From Undaria pinnatifida (Eukaryota; Sar; Phaeophyceae; Laminariales; Alariaceae), in NCBI GenBank assembly GCA_012845835.1, contig JABAKD010000016.1, forward strand, positions 15,393,625 through 15,457,624: 64,000 nt of DNA, read 5' to 3'. The position numbers were made by a program, and so were the translations under genes. Under the pieces are notes generated by a model that worked only from the letters and a program-made list of their open reading frames with translations, was not told the origin of the DNA and ran no database searches. This document shows, in pieces, positions 1 to 9,396 of this stretch. Position 1 is the stretch's first letter, and each line of letters begins with the position of its first letter.

Positions 1-1537
1 CGCTTGCGTTGGCGCAAGTAGTCGGCAAGGAGGGCGCTGGACTCACCCGTCGATGGTTCGACCGTTTGCTAGACGCGAGAATGGCCGATTTGGAGCGAAC
101 CCAACCGGAAACGCTGGAGGAGATGGAAGCGTGAGTGGTGAAATCTAATGTATTATCTCTTAGCTTACCCTTTGGGTTTGTTTTATCAACCCGAAACACA
201 AAAAGTGCGATCTTGTCCACCTTTTAAGAATAGAGTGCCGTAGTATGAGTATCAGCATGCTGTGCGCGTGTAGTATACGAGGAGTCTCCTAGCGTTGCAC
301 TTCGGACGCACACCCTACCTAGCAGCTCGGGCTGCTTGAGTAGCCGATCCTATAATCGTCACTTTCGTTTGACGTTTTTACCCCTTGAAGTCCCAAAGGG
401 TTTTAAGAGCCTGTTGTGTCGCCCCTAACCGGTCTTCGATGCGACTGTAGTGGTGAGAGTAACTCATAACGATCGCAACGATGGGCCAGTTGCGTTGGCT
501 CTGGGTTGACCGCGCCAGTGTGCTTTCTTCTTTCAGGAAAGATATTGCTACAGACGTACACCAGCAAGTCGCCACAACCCGTGAAATACGAAAGTAATTG
601 TACGCAATATAGCCTGACAGCGTGGCTGTTCCCGGCTGAAGTGCGGGATCTATGGGGGGCATCGTATGGGCGATGGTTACGACGCCCACCCGCGACGCAG
701 CAGTAGGTACCACACGCCACGCCTGCTCTTTGGCATTAATCTGGAGTCCTCACGGCCGACGTATCGCGCAGCTTGCATAGCTGAGTATCGACCACTCGAG
801 CGGTTGACTCACAGCTGACGTATTTGAAAGAAAACGATAAAATCCCTACCGCCTCGCTCCTGCAGTGGCGGCTAAAGAGATTACTATCGCACACTTCCAA
901 AGCCTGAAACGCTCCCTCTAATACTCTCGTCACGGGTTCATCGCACCCTTCACACCCGCCCCTCACCAGGTACGCAGAGAACACGGCCTCTTCTCTCCTT
1001 TACCTGTCGCTCGAGGTAGCCGGCGTTCGGGCAGGAGCGGTGCCGAGCGCGGCGGCATTAGGACACGCGGCCGGTCACGTGGGGAAGGCGGCGGGGATTT
1101 GCACGCTCTTGCGGTCGCTCGCTCTGCCGCCGCCGCCAACAACTGACGGCGGCGGTAGCAGGGTCGGGTTCGTGGAGTCGTGCGTCCTACCCTCGGAGGT
1201 GATGCGAAAATTTCGATTGCGACACACTGTTCTCCAGAGGGGTCCGCAGGACGACACGGAGGCACACGCTCTGGCTGAGTGCGTCTTTGAGGTAGCATCC
1301 GTCGCGAAGGGGCACATGGAAGCCGCCGAGGAGGGGCTATCCGCAGTGCGGGAACAGGCGGAGGGGAAACTGCCGACGGGGGCGTTTGCGGCACTGCTGC
1401 CCGGAGTCCGGGTTGCGTGGTATCTGGAAACGCTGCAAGAGTGCGGGTTTGACGCCTTTGACGAACGACTCCGACCACAAAGCCCGCTCAAGTTTCAGCT
1501 GCGCTTAGCCAAGGCCATGTTTACGGAGAAGTTTTGA
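1..1537 (+). CDS. NDUFAF6: NDUFAF6-like mitochondrial complex I assembly factor, 3' part (two exons)
   Basis: The C-terminal 231 residues are visible. Exon 1 runs from the window edge (frame opens at base 3) to 130, followed by a GTGAGT donor. Exon 2 is 970-1537, after a CCTCACCAG acceptor, and ends in TGA. The frame joins cleanly across the 839-bp intron. Family landmarks in order are LTRRWFDRLLDAR, the YAENTASSLLYLSLE block, ALGHAAGHVGKAAGI (family consensus is close to HIGKAQGIVTCLR), LPSEVMRKF, and a C-terminal segment ending in KAMFTEKF. This is the squalene/phytoene-synthase-fold branch, which in animals assists assembly of the ND1 module of respiratory complex I in the mitochondrial matrix rather than making terpenoids. 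The 5' exons and any transit peptide lie outside the window. The intron contains one copy of the 60-bp interspersed motif at 761-826. A true squalene/phytoene synthase is less likely because the matched region is specific to NDUFAF6. Assignment is from remembered family motifs. Confidence 0.88.
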
Positions 1538-3370
1538 GGGGGGGGCGTTGCCGTTTGCCTTTGCCTTTTGTGAGACGTGTCTTCTGTGCTTTATTTTGTC
1601 CCCCGGCTCCTCTGGCGGGAACATAAATGACATGTTTTTCGTGGGGATGCAAGAACTCGAATGTTGGGTGTTGTTTTTGGTCGCAGATGCTTCGTTGTGG
1701 AGGTTCACCAAGAGGCACAGAGCGTCAGGTGCAAGGTGCATCGCCGTGTGCACTTCGCCGTTTTTTCTCATCGCGGTTGCGGGCATGTTCATGTAGTTTT
1801 GGTGTTGGTGCATCTCTGTGACGTCTTAGCCATCCGGGCGTGTCTTTGGATTTCCTATAGATGCGTAGGCTTGCACGTTGTTACTTGAACCTAAACCGTA
1901 ATATGTTCTAGAATCTTGGAAACGTCGCTTACTACGACGCATATAAATCGTTATGTTTTTCTCTTTGTATTGATTCGAGCCCATCCTCCGAGCCGAGTGT
2001 GCAGCGATGCCGGCTGGCCCCGGGCTCCGGCTGAAATCAGGAATGTAGGTGTTGTGCTGTGGATGGCTCGTTTGGTCGCAGGTACGCCATATAGCGCTGG
2101 ACTAGTGTATCATCCTCCGCCACGGGAGAAGCTCTTTTTTGCAGCTCACAGGATAACGTACAGCAGGATTTCCTTGTTTTTGAAGTGTGCTATGCGATAA
2201 CGTTCATCGCGTGTCAGGGTTACTTTTTTCCCTAGCTTCCCCGTTTTTTCGTATTGTGATTTGTTCCGCTGGAAAAAGCGTTACATGCTGAAGTGCAAGC
2301 AAGCAGTAACTGCTGTCACGCCACTATTGGCCATGGCGACGAAGAGCAGGAACTACATCCCGGTCCGAAAATAGCAGTAAAACACGATACGCACGCACGC
2401 AAACGGGGAATATCGTGTCTCGCGACTGGATGAGCATAACACACACCTCCACCCCTGAACTTGGGGGGCGCCCGGGGCCAGCATTGCTTCACACCCGGCT
2501 CGGGACGTCGATGGTTCCAGTTCAAAAACAGAGACAAGCAGAGTGATGCTGGATGCGCCGTGGGGTCATATTAATTGTCGGCACCGTTCGCAACTCTTTT
2601 ATTGATGTCGTTATGTGTTACGGTTCGGAAAACAGCATGCATGCCCCCACACCAGTGAGAAACCCGTATGCCCGGAAGGCCCCGGCCGCTACAAAGTAGA
2701 TACCTCGAAAGCTGCCATAATCCATACCAGGTTCCAGACAAACAAATAAATGGCCAGAGACTTCAAGTACTACTAATGCGTGCGTACTCGCAGCGAAAGA
2801 GCCGGCTGGAAACACACATCAAGTGAAGCTCCTCTTCGGAAGGTCCGCGCCGCAAACGGCGAGGCTACAGGGGCCCTAGGCATTGCTAATATGTGCGAAA
2901 AATCGGGACTCAGGAGGAACAATCGCAAGTTATCACAACAAGAGTGATTTCCCTAACCTCTTGTACAAAAAATGCCCAAAAACGACAAAAACAAAGGCAT
3001 GAAAGATACACGTTGACCGACTGCTGCTTGAGACGACCTGCGAATAAGTTGGCATGTTTGCACTACTCGTATATACTCTATGAAGACGTGCAAGCTGCAA
3101 TTACAAAAATTGGAGCGACTGAGGTGTTACTTGAATCCAAAGCCGCGATCGTCAGATTCGGAACCATCCATGTCACCAGGTACCCGGCCATGTTACAGGC
3201 TGAGAGCTCAATCAAGCTTCCGGCATTAGACTATACACTCGAACACAAATAGATCCGGGTGCACTAGTCAATCTTGTTTGAACACCCATACATAAATCAC
3301 CACATACAGTTCGCAATAATACGCTATCACACCAAACAAAAGCGCAAGCAAGGACGACTCAATTCGGTAT
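1538..3370. other. Intergenic region with a diverged inverted repeat
   Basis: No recognisable gene. The first few hundred bases are probably the 3' UTR of the NDUFAF6-like gene. Segments 1975-2110 (+) and 2380-2510 (-) are related and inverted: both contain a GGCCCCGGGC core and similar flanks. The open frame 2893-3252 has no recognisable motif. Confidence 0.4.
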
Positions 3371-3375
3371 ACAGT

Positions 3376-3575
3376 TGTTGTTGTTCTCACATTAACTCGC
3401 ATAATCAAGTCCGTGGTCACAGGACAGGCTCCAGTCACTCTGGAGCTGAGGAATACCCCAGGGAAAAACACATTTGTTGTTGTTCTCACATTAACTCGCA
3501 TAATCAAGTCCGTGGTCACAGGACAGGCTCCAGTCACTCTGGAGCTGAGGAATACCCCAGGGAAAAACACACGCA
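3376..3575. repeat. Tandem duplication of the LINE 3' terminus
   Basis: Two near-identical units of about 100 bp follow each other. Each starts with GTTGTTGTTCTCACATTAAC, contains the CACAGGACAGGCTCC segment, and ends in CCCCAGGGAAAAACACA. Other copies of this LINE in the window have only one unit. Confidence 0.9.
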
Positions 3576-4650
3576 ACCCAAGGTGGTACACGCATATATC
3601 ACAGCTGACGCAATTCATGCCTCCACGAGAAACATATAAAAGTGAAATCGGGAGTCAGTCTACGATGTGCCAGGTAAAGGCCGGTGCATACGTCTCACTA
3701 CTCACGCCTGGAGAAACCAAATATTCCGATTGCCACCCAAGGAAGACTACCACGTATATATTACACGTAGTATCCATCACTACGCATACGCACGACAGGC
3801 ATAAGTCAATTGGAGAAAAAGAAACAAAGAAAAGAAAAGAAGATAAAGGAAAGGAAAGAAAAGAGAAGAAAAAACGAAACAAGACGAAAAAGGCAAGCAA
3901 AGAGAAGAAAAAGACAAGAAAAGCAAGAAAAGACACGACAAGAAAGCAAGGAAAGGAGAGAAAAAAAGAAAAAAGAAATAGAAAAAGAAAAGAAAGAAAA
4001 ATGTCATACTAGCAGACCCTAGGAACTGGCTAAGGATGGCATTGGGCTAACAGAGGGTATCACGTCCATCATCAATGGCACCTGGGAGAGAACGCAACAC
4101 GGCGAAGAAGTCAGGGCGGTCTTATGCTATCTTGTGATGGCCATTCATTAGAAAGCCCACAACTTTCAATACGATGATGGCCAAACCCAGACTTCAGTCT
4201 CTTGGGCATGACGCTCCCCCTTCCGCCCCTCCCCCCTTCCTCCCTTTCCCCCTCCCCCCCTCCCTCCTCCCCCCCTCCCCCCTCCCCCAGTCCCCTCCCC
4301 GCCCCCCCCCCTTCCCCCTCCCCCCGGCCGCTTAGAGATGCCAACGGTGGATGACGCTGCCGCAGCCTTTGCGCGTCGCTCTGCAGCTTTGCGTCTCTCC
4401 GTTTCATGCCAATTCCGCATGAACAACTCGGCTCCCTCCTCTACTCTTCGAAACCATCTGCCAGCCTTCTGAGCAGCCTTTCGCCATCCTTCGAATTTCA
4501 TTCCAAAGACCGACATATCCTCCTTCAGATGATCTATCCAGTCTTTCTCTTGCCCCCCTGAGTAGCCTTTACCCCCAACAAACTCCCCAAACATGACCCT
4601 CTGTGGCAGACGCTCCTCCCCCAGTAGGATGTACCCACCACCGACGCACT
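3376..4650 (-). mobile_element. 5'-truncated non-LTR retrotransposon (LINE), copy A
   Basis: Reads on the minus strand. The coding part (about 4620 down to 4330) includes GEERLPQR, FGEFVGGKGYSGG and GWRKAAQKAGRWFRR. This resembles the C-terminal end of non-LTR reverse transcriptase polyproteins, downstream of the polymerase domain. It is followed by a G-rich tract (C-rich on +, 4213-4327), a unique stretch, a polypurine tract on + (3815-4005), about 300 bp of conserved 3' tail, and a GTT/AAC-repeat terminus at 3376. The terminal 100 bp is duplicated in tandem (3376-3475 and 3476-3575). The 5' side is degenerate from about 4650, so the copy is truncated and immobile. Family identity rests on agreement with copies at 25.7 kb and 30.8 kb. 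Confidence 0.75.
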
Positions 4651-4814
4651 CCTCCCTTCATGGGCTTTCGCGTAACACACAACCTCAGTGAGCGCCGATA
4701 CCCGGCACCGGTACAAGTTATTGTGCATCTCTAAAACGTAGCACAGGCAGGGAACCTGCTACCAGCTGCTTGCACGCTACTGGGGGTACATACACATATT
4801 CGACGTACAATATT

Positions 4815-5085
4815 CACTTGATAAAAGGATACATTTCCCTCCACAGCTGTCAGATTTTGTCCCCCTCAGAAACGGGTTTTATAGTTTCCGCGCACAGACT
4901 GACTAAAATCACCCTGTTGACCCTGATAGCTACACTGTAGTTGTAAGGGGAGTCGCCGACCTATATCCTTAATGAGGACACACAACCCGTAATACGCGCG
5001 ATCGGAGTATCACACAGCTTGCAAAGATGAGTTTCGACGAAATCTTCGATCTCACAGCTGGAGTGTATTTTCATTTTTTATAATA
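4815..5085 (+). repeat. Interspersed repeat family X, copy 1
   Basis: The segment is nearly identical to 12195-12475 and, inverted, to 28723-28985. Shared landmarks are CAGATTTTGTCCCCCTCAGA, GGGGAGTCGCCGACCTATAT and the 60-bp CAGCTTGCAAAGATGAG motif at its right end. No protein coding is seen; the family is unclassified. Confidence 0.75.
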
Positions 5086-5764
5086 TACCAGGTATAGACT
5101 ATGCAGTGCAACAATAAACAGCAGTATAAACCAGCACTTAAAGGGGCAAGCCGAGATTCAAAGGAAAGTACACAAAAGGGTACGAAATTCCGACAAGGTA
5201 ATACTGAAATTAGCACACTACCCAACACAAACTCACCGACTGCCGTGGCTAGGCTGGGCCAGCTTCCCTGGTTCTTACCTGGTATGTAAAACCCAGAACT
5301 ACAACCGACTGTAGACTACCGGGTACTTGACTCACACATAACTGCATCCACGTTTTGGGACACAAGCTACTCGAAAAAATTGGGGGCGAACACAGTAGTC
5401 TATAGATGAGTAAATTTAAACGGATGATCTCTACTGCTCCATGCCTTCTCCTGGTACCTCGTATAATATCGAAACCAGAAGAAGTTGCGTCTTCTTGAAT
5501 GGGTGATACCTACACATGTCATGATACACCCAACTCAATACTGTCACTTTTCAGGTCTGCCCGAAATGTGTAGTAGGCGCGCACGGGACACGGGTACATA
5601 GGGTCTTCCCTTGGATACCGTCCGTATTAATAGTACCGTTTACAGGTCGTAACACAGTGTGTGGTCTTCCACTTAAACTGATGTTTCCACCCATCTACAT
5701 CCAGCACAACCGGTGTCCGCGTTCTCATGAGACGAGCTCTGTGGTCACAAACTACGAGACAGAG
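5086..5764. other. Intergenic DNA, nothing recognised
   Basis: No gene, RNA or clear element. A short segment at 5690-5715 (CACCCATCTACATCCAGCAC) recurs at 10233-10257, so part of this stretch is repetitive. Confidence 0.4.
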
Positions 5765-6045
5765 ATACACATTGGTATAAGTCAGTTTCGTGAGTTCGAA
5801 TCTCCCCGAGTGCATACTCGTATAAATTCGTGGGGACTTTTTCTTGTGCACAACTCGACTTGCGGAAAATGCGAGAGCCTGAGTTGATAGCAACACTCGA
5901 TGAAAAATCGACGAGCAGCGGGATTGCTGGACCCTATGCGCGATAAGAATTAAAGGCAAGAACCGGGGGGGAGAAGGGACGACACCTGTGACCACGGCTT
6001 GTCCAGAAGCCAGAAAGTACATGTGTGTTAAAAAAAAAAAAAAAA
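5765..6045 (+). mobile_element. tRNA-derived SINE, subfamily A, with poly-A tail
   Basis: Reads tRNA-like head to tail on plus. The B-box-like GTGAGTTCGAATCTCC is at about 5788-5806. The body includes CGATGAAAAATCGACGAGCA and CACCTGTGACCACGGCTTGT. The copy ends in a run of A at 6031-6045. The A-box part of the head is degraded in this copy but present at 18225. A facing copy lies at 6325-6652. Confidence 0.7.
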
Positions 6046-6324
6046 TGCAAATGCCGCAAGCAAGATATTTGGCCATGCAATGCCAACCGCAATGAGCACG
6101 CAGGCAAAAAGCAAAAACATGCAAGCCAGCACGCCAGACTATTTGCAGTCAAGATTTATAAAAAAAAAACATGCACCAGGTATAAAATATTACAAAAAAT
6201 AAGATAGATACCTTCAAGAAGATATTATTGAACAAAACACAGAGGAAAACATAACTGGAAAGGAGGGAAACAGGACGGCACGACAAAAAAGAAAACAAGG
6301 GCACGACAGCCAGCCAGCAACTAT

Positions 6325-6652
6325 CTTTTTTTTTTTTTTTTTTTTTTAGCACACCTTCACTTTCCAGCTTCTTCTGGACAAGCCGTGGTCACAGGTGTCA
6401 TCCCTTCTCCTCCCCGGTTCTTGCCTTCAATTTTTATCGCGCATAGGGTTCAGCAATCCCACTGCTCGTCGATTGTTCATCGAATGTTGCTAACTCACGC
6501 TCTCGCGCTTTCCGCAAGTCAATTTGTCCGCAATAAAACGTCCCAACGAATTTATACGAGTATGCACTCGGCGGGGCTCGAACTCACGAAACTAACCTAT
6601 ACCAGGCTCGAGGATAATAACCTGATACGCCACCGGGGCGACCGGTTATATC
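6325..6652 (-). mobile_element. tRNA-derived SINE, subfamily A (minus strand)
   Basis: On the minus strand the head begins with GGTCGCCCCGGTGGCGTATC near 6645, followed by a B-box-like motif around 6575. The body matches the 5765 copy inverted. The tail is a long T run on plus at 6326-6348, the expected poly-A tail. Together with the plus-strand copy it forms a tail-to-tail inverted pair separated by about 280 bp. Confidence 0.75.
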
Positions 6653-7035
6653 TATAGTAACACAGCAGATGGCGCCATCCAACCAACGTCGGAGGCAGCA
6701 ACCATATTGGGTTTCGAACGACCCCACCGAGTAGGAGCATTGCCACGTTGTCAGTTGTTACCTGGGCACTGTTTCTGACAACAGTAAAAGTCGCGCCAAT
6801 ACCCGTCATCGTCGCCTCAGCATCTATTAATAACACAAAAACGAAACCTAACAACTAGGCAAGCAAACACGCAGCAATAAAGCAGATAACACTTCATACC
6901 CAGCCGGCGTCAGAGCAGCACCCAAACTGGGTTCCGAATGCAAGTACTAAAGGGTTAGGAGCATTACTGCCTGGTCTGACCTCGACTTACTATTAATGAA
7001 TAGCTGCATCTTCGACAGTGGTGTCCGTACCGACA
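6653..7035. repeat. Diverged direct duplication
   Basis: Two related units of about 200-250 bp. The first contains CATATTGGGTTTCGAACGAC, then GGAGCATTGCCACGTTG, then ATCGTCGCCTCAGCATC. The second contains CAAACTGGGTTCCGAATGC, then GGAGCATTACTGCC, then ATCATCGCCTCAATCGCC. Origin unknown. Confidence 0.5.
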
Positions 7036-7934
7036 TCATCGCCTCAATCGCCGCCAAGTGTACCCAAAAGGAAAACAGAAAGGGCAAAGCAAAATAAAGA
7101 GAAATAAAAACGGCCGTCGTCCCTCGTTCCCTCGGTAGTGAGGTGCTGTGGAAGATGACAGCATCTGCACTGAAGTGGGACCCTGAACTGCAATATCCCG
7201 GGATAGTGCGGTATACTGCTGTGAACGGGGTCGTGGCAAGCGTTTTTCACCGCACTAAACTGAGACACCGCACTAGAGGGTACCGCACAAACGCGTGACC
7301 ACGCTACTAACAACCTTCCCTAAAATCCACTTGTACTGGTACCCAACTATCCCCTGATACTTCGTATGCAGCAGTAACGGAAGCAAGTGTCATGTCGCGG
7401 AAAAATGAATAACCATGCATGGCTCTAGACAACAGAACGCCGTGACTTCGAGCCAGTATTCTATAAAAATATTCAAAATACGTCGGCTGCGAGTTCAACG
7501 AATTTTGGGTCGATACAGGTACTCATCTTTGCAAGCTGCGTTGTTGGTACTCGTATACTATGTGGGTGAGTTTTTGCACCTAATAGGAGGGTCCTGTTAT
7601 TTTGTTTTTCATTGTTTGAACATGCAGCATTTAATATAAAGTCTAGGTCTAGACTAGACTATAGTCTAGTCTTTATATTGCATTTTTTTTCATCCTCCGG
7701 CGGATGGGGAAAAATAAAGCTCAACCCCGTTAGAGCCCCCGAACCCCTCCCTATACTAAATCCAAGTAATTTTGTCCCCAAAACGGGTTTCCAGTTGTAA
7801 AGGGGTTAAGCTCACCACACTTCCACGTACTTTCATACGCTTCGTGCGTATATTTTGTTTTTCTCCACTTATAATGGCCAGTTTTATTTGTTCCCACATA
7901 GCGTCCTACGCATCTCGACCGGTAACCATATAGT
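7036..7934. other. Intergenic region with motif copy and palindrome
   Basis: Holds one minus-strand copy of the 60-bp motif (7481-7540), a palindromic AGTCTAGTCTAGAC-type stretch at about 7638-7675, and a CCGGCGGATGGGGAAAAATA segment at 7697 that recurs near 10.71 and 12.50 kb. No gene recognised. Confidence 0.45.
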
Positions 7935-8806
7935 CTATATATCACCATCGGTCTTTCGCGACGCCCGACCATGAACTCGCGCAACCCATCCCCTTGCTTG
8001 CCTTCCCACGCGCGACACTCTCGTCGCAATGCCACGAATCCATCGAATCCCCCGCGCCCCCCCCGGACTTCTCTTTCCCCCCCGCCCCGCTTCTTCCTCC
8101 GTTGCATTATTTGCATCAGTCCTTAGCGCCATGTCGTCATATCTGACTCTATGTTGGGGTGAGTTCGCCATGTTGTCGAAGCTGGCTCCTTGTGGTGGGG
8201 AGTGTTGGACGGTCTCCTGGAGTCGAGGAGGGGAGGGTCGGCCAATTTCTTCTAGTCGATGCGCAGCGGACCGGTCGCAGTTGTCGGGCTGTGCGAGTCG
8301 TAGTTTTCCCGCAATCTCGCGCGCTCTGCCGCTGTCGAGCACCGTCGTTCGTAGGCTCCTAAGCTTGTATGCATTCCGTTCCCATGTCGTCGGAGAACTG
8401 TTGTCGGTTGTGGCATCCTCTTCTCTCGTCGTCGCCTCTGCACTTCTTCTGGGGGAGGTAAGGCCGCTCCCGGTACGAGCGTTTCCCGAACTCACACGAG
8501 AAAATATATCGGGTGCACTGGTGCTCGTGCTCGTACCAAGACCATGTCCTATGGCAGCATCAGCGGCAGCAACAGAGCTACGGTACTCCGACTCTAGTTC
8601 GTCGCGATGGAGCCTGTCTGCCGCTCGTTTGGCGAGGATTTTGGAACCCTCGCTGTTGATGAGAGCTTCTCTTGTAGCGATGACCTCCATTGCGCTCCAG
8701 CCACCACCAGGGCTGATTGCTATGGGCGGTGAAGCCCTGGTGCTTCTGGTGCTGGTGCTACTGGTGCTACTGGTGCTGCTTCTTCTGCTGCTGCTGCTGC
8801 TGGCGG

Positions 8807-8841
<35 letters not shown>

Positions 8842-8969
8842 CTACTGCCAAAGCGAATGTTCGGCGGTGGGAGTGTTGAAATCGGGGTACCCACAGATGG
8901 CGATACGAACCCCCACACCGGCAAGCATAGTAGTGCGATTAAGGTGGCCAGTCGCATGCAGCATGCCAT
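7935..8969 (-). CDS. Hypothetical Ser-rich protein with signal/bipartite plastid-like presequence
   Basis: Single open exon of 344 codons starting at an ATG. Residues 5-20 form a hydrophobic signal segment (LATLIALLCLPVW) followed directly by GFVSPS. That resembles the signal-peptide/transit-peptide junction of stramenopile plastid proteins, where Phe is commonly the first residue after cleavage. A poly-Ser run at about residues 43-62 is encoded by a CTG/CAG-type microsatellite. Further on there are Ser/Thr/Arg stretches, an acidic-basic central region, and a strongly basic C-terminus (GGARGIRWIRGIATRVSR). No known domain is recognised and no catalytic motif is seen. It is divergently transcribed from the aminotransferase, with 427 bp between start codons. 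The long opposite-strand frame is a shadow. It could also be a chance frame in a low-complexity area, but the credible presequence argues for a real gene. Confidence 0.6.
8738..8845. repeat. CTG/CAG trinucleotide repeat inside a coding exon
   Basis: An interrupted CTG run (plus strand) that reads as poly-Ser in the minus-strand protein at 7935-8969. Length variation here would change the Ser tract without breaking the frame. Confidence 0.85.
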
Positions 8970-9396
8970 GATGACTACGGTGTGAGGAAGTCCGCTGCTC
9001 CGTTATAGCTCGAGTATCGCCTAGTAGCTCTTGTCGCCCCCTGTATCAACTCCTCCCCCTGTATCAACTCCTTGCACGCGGGTCCATCTCACGGCACGGT
9101 CGGAAATTTAAGAACCCATATAATACAAAAATTAACTGTACAAAATACTTAAGTTTTCGTCTACATTGGCTTTAGCGAGGAATCTACACAATCTACGAAA
9201 GTGTATATATAGTGTGTGATGCACGTGTCACACTGGTTTCGACAAACAAGTCCATTTTATTTTGGTTATTTTGTATCCAGGTACCATATACCAGGTATAG
9301 TCTATATCTGCTGTCACATCTGCTGTGGCACCACCACGCAGACCACACTACTACACACACCCCACCCAAGCACTCTGCAACAACTAAGAGCAACGC
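8970..9396. promoter_or_regulatory. Shared intergenic space between divergent genes, with TATA-like site
   Basis: The 427 bp separates the start codons of two divergent genes. A TATATATAG element at 9204-9212 lies about 190 bp before the aminotransferase ATG and could be its TATA box. No other control site is recognised; function is inferred from position only. Confidence 0.35.

Noticed and set aside
3413-4012. 199-codon Lys-rich frame
   Set aside because: Runs through the LINE tail and its purine tract in antisense. Similar frames arise at 24.0 kb for the same reason.
4213-4327. Proline-rich protein segments in C/G tracts (also 26.1, 30.9, 38-39 kb)
   Set aside because: Frames across homopolymer-like LINE tracts or satellite DNA; not conserved as protein.
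8029-8985. 318-codon plus-strand frame
   Set aside because: Antisense shadow of the Ser-rich gene; its poly-Leu comes from the CTG repeat.
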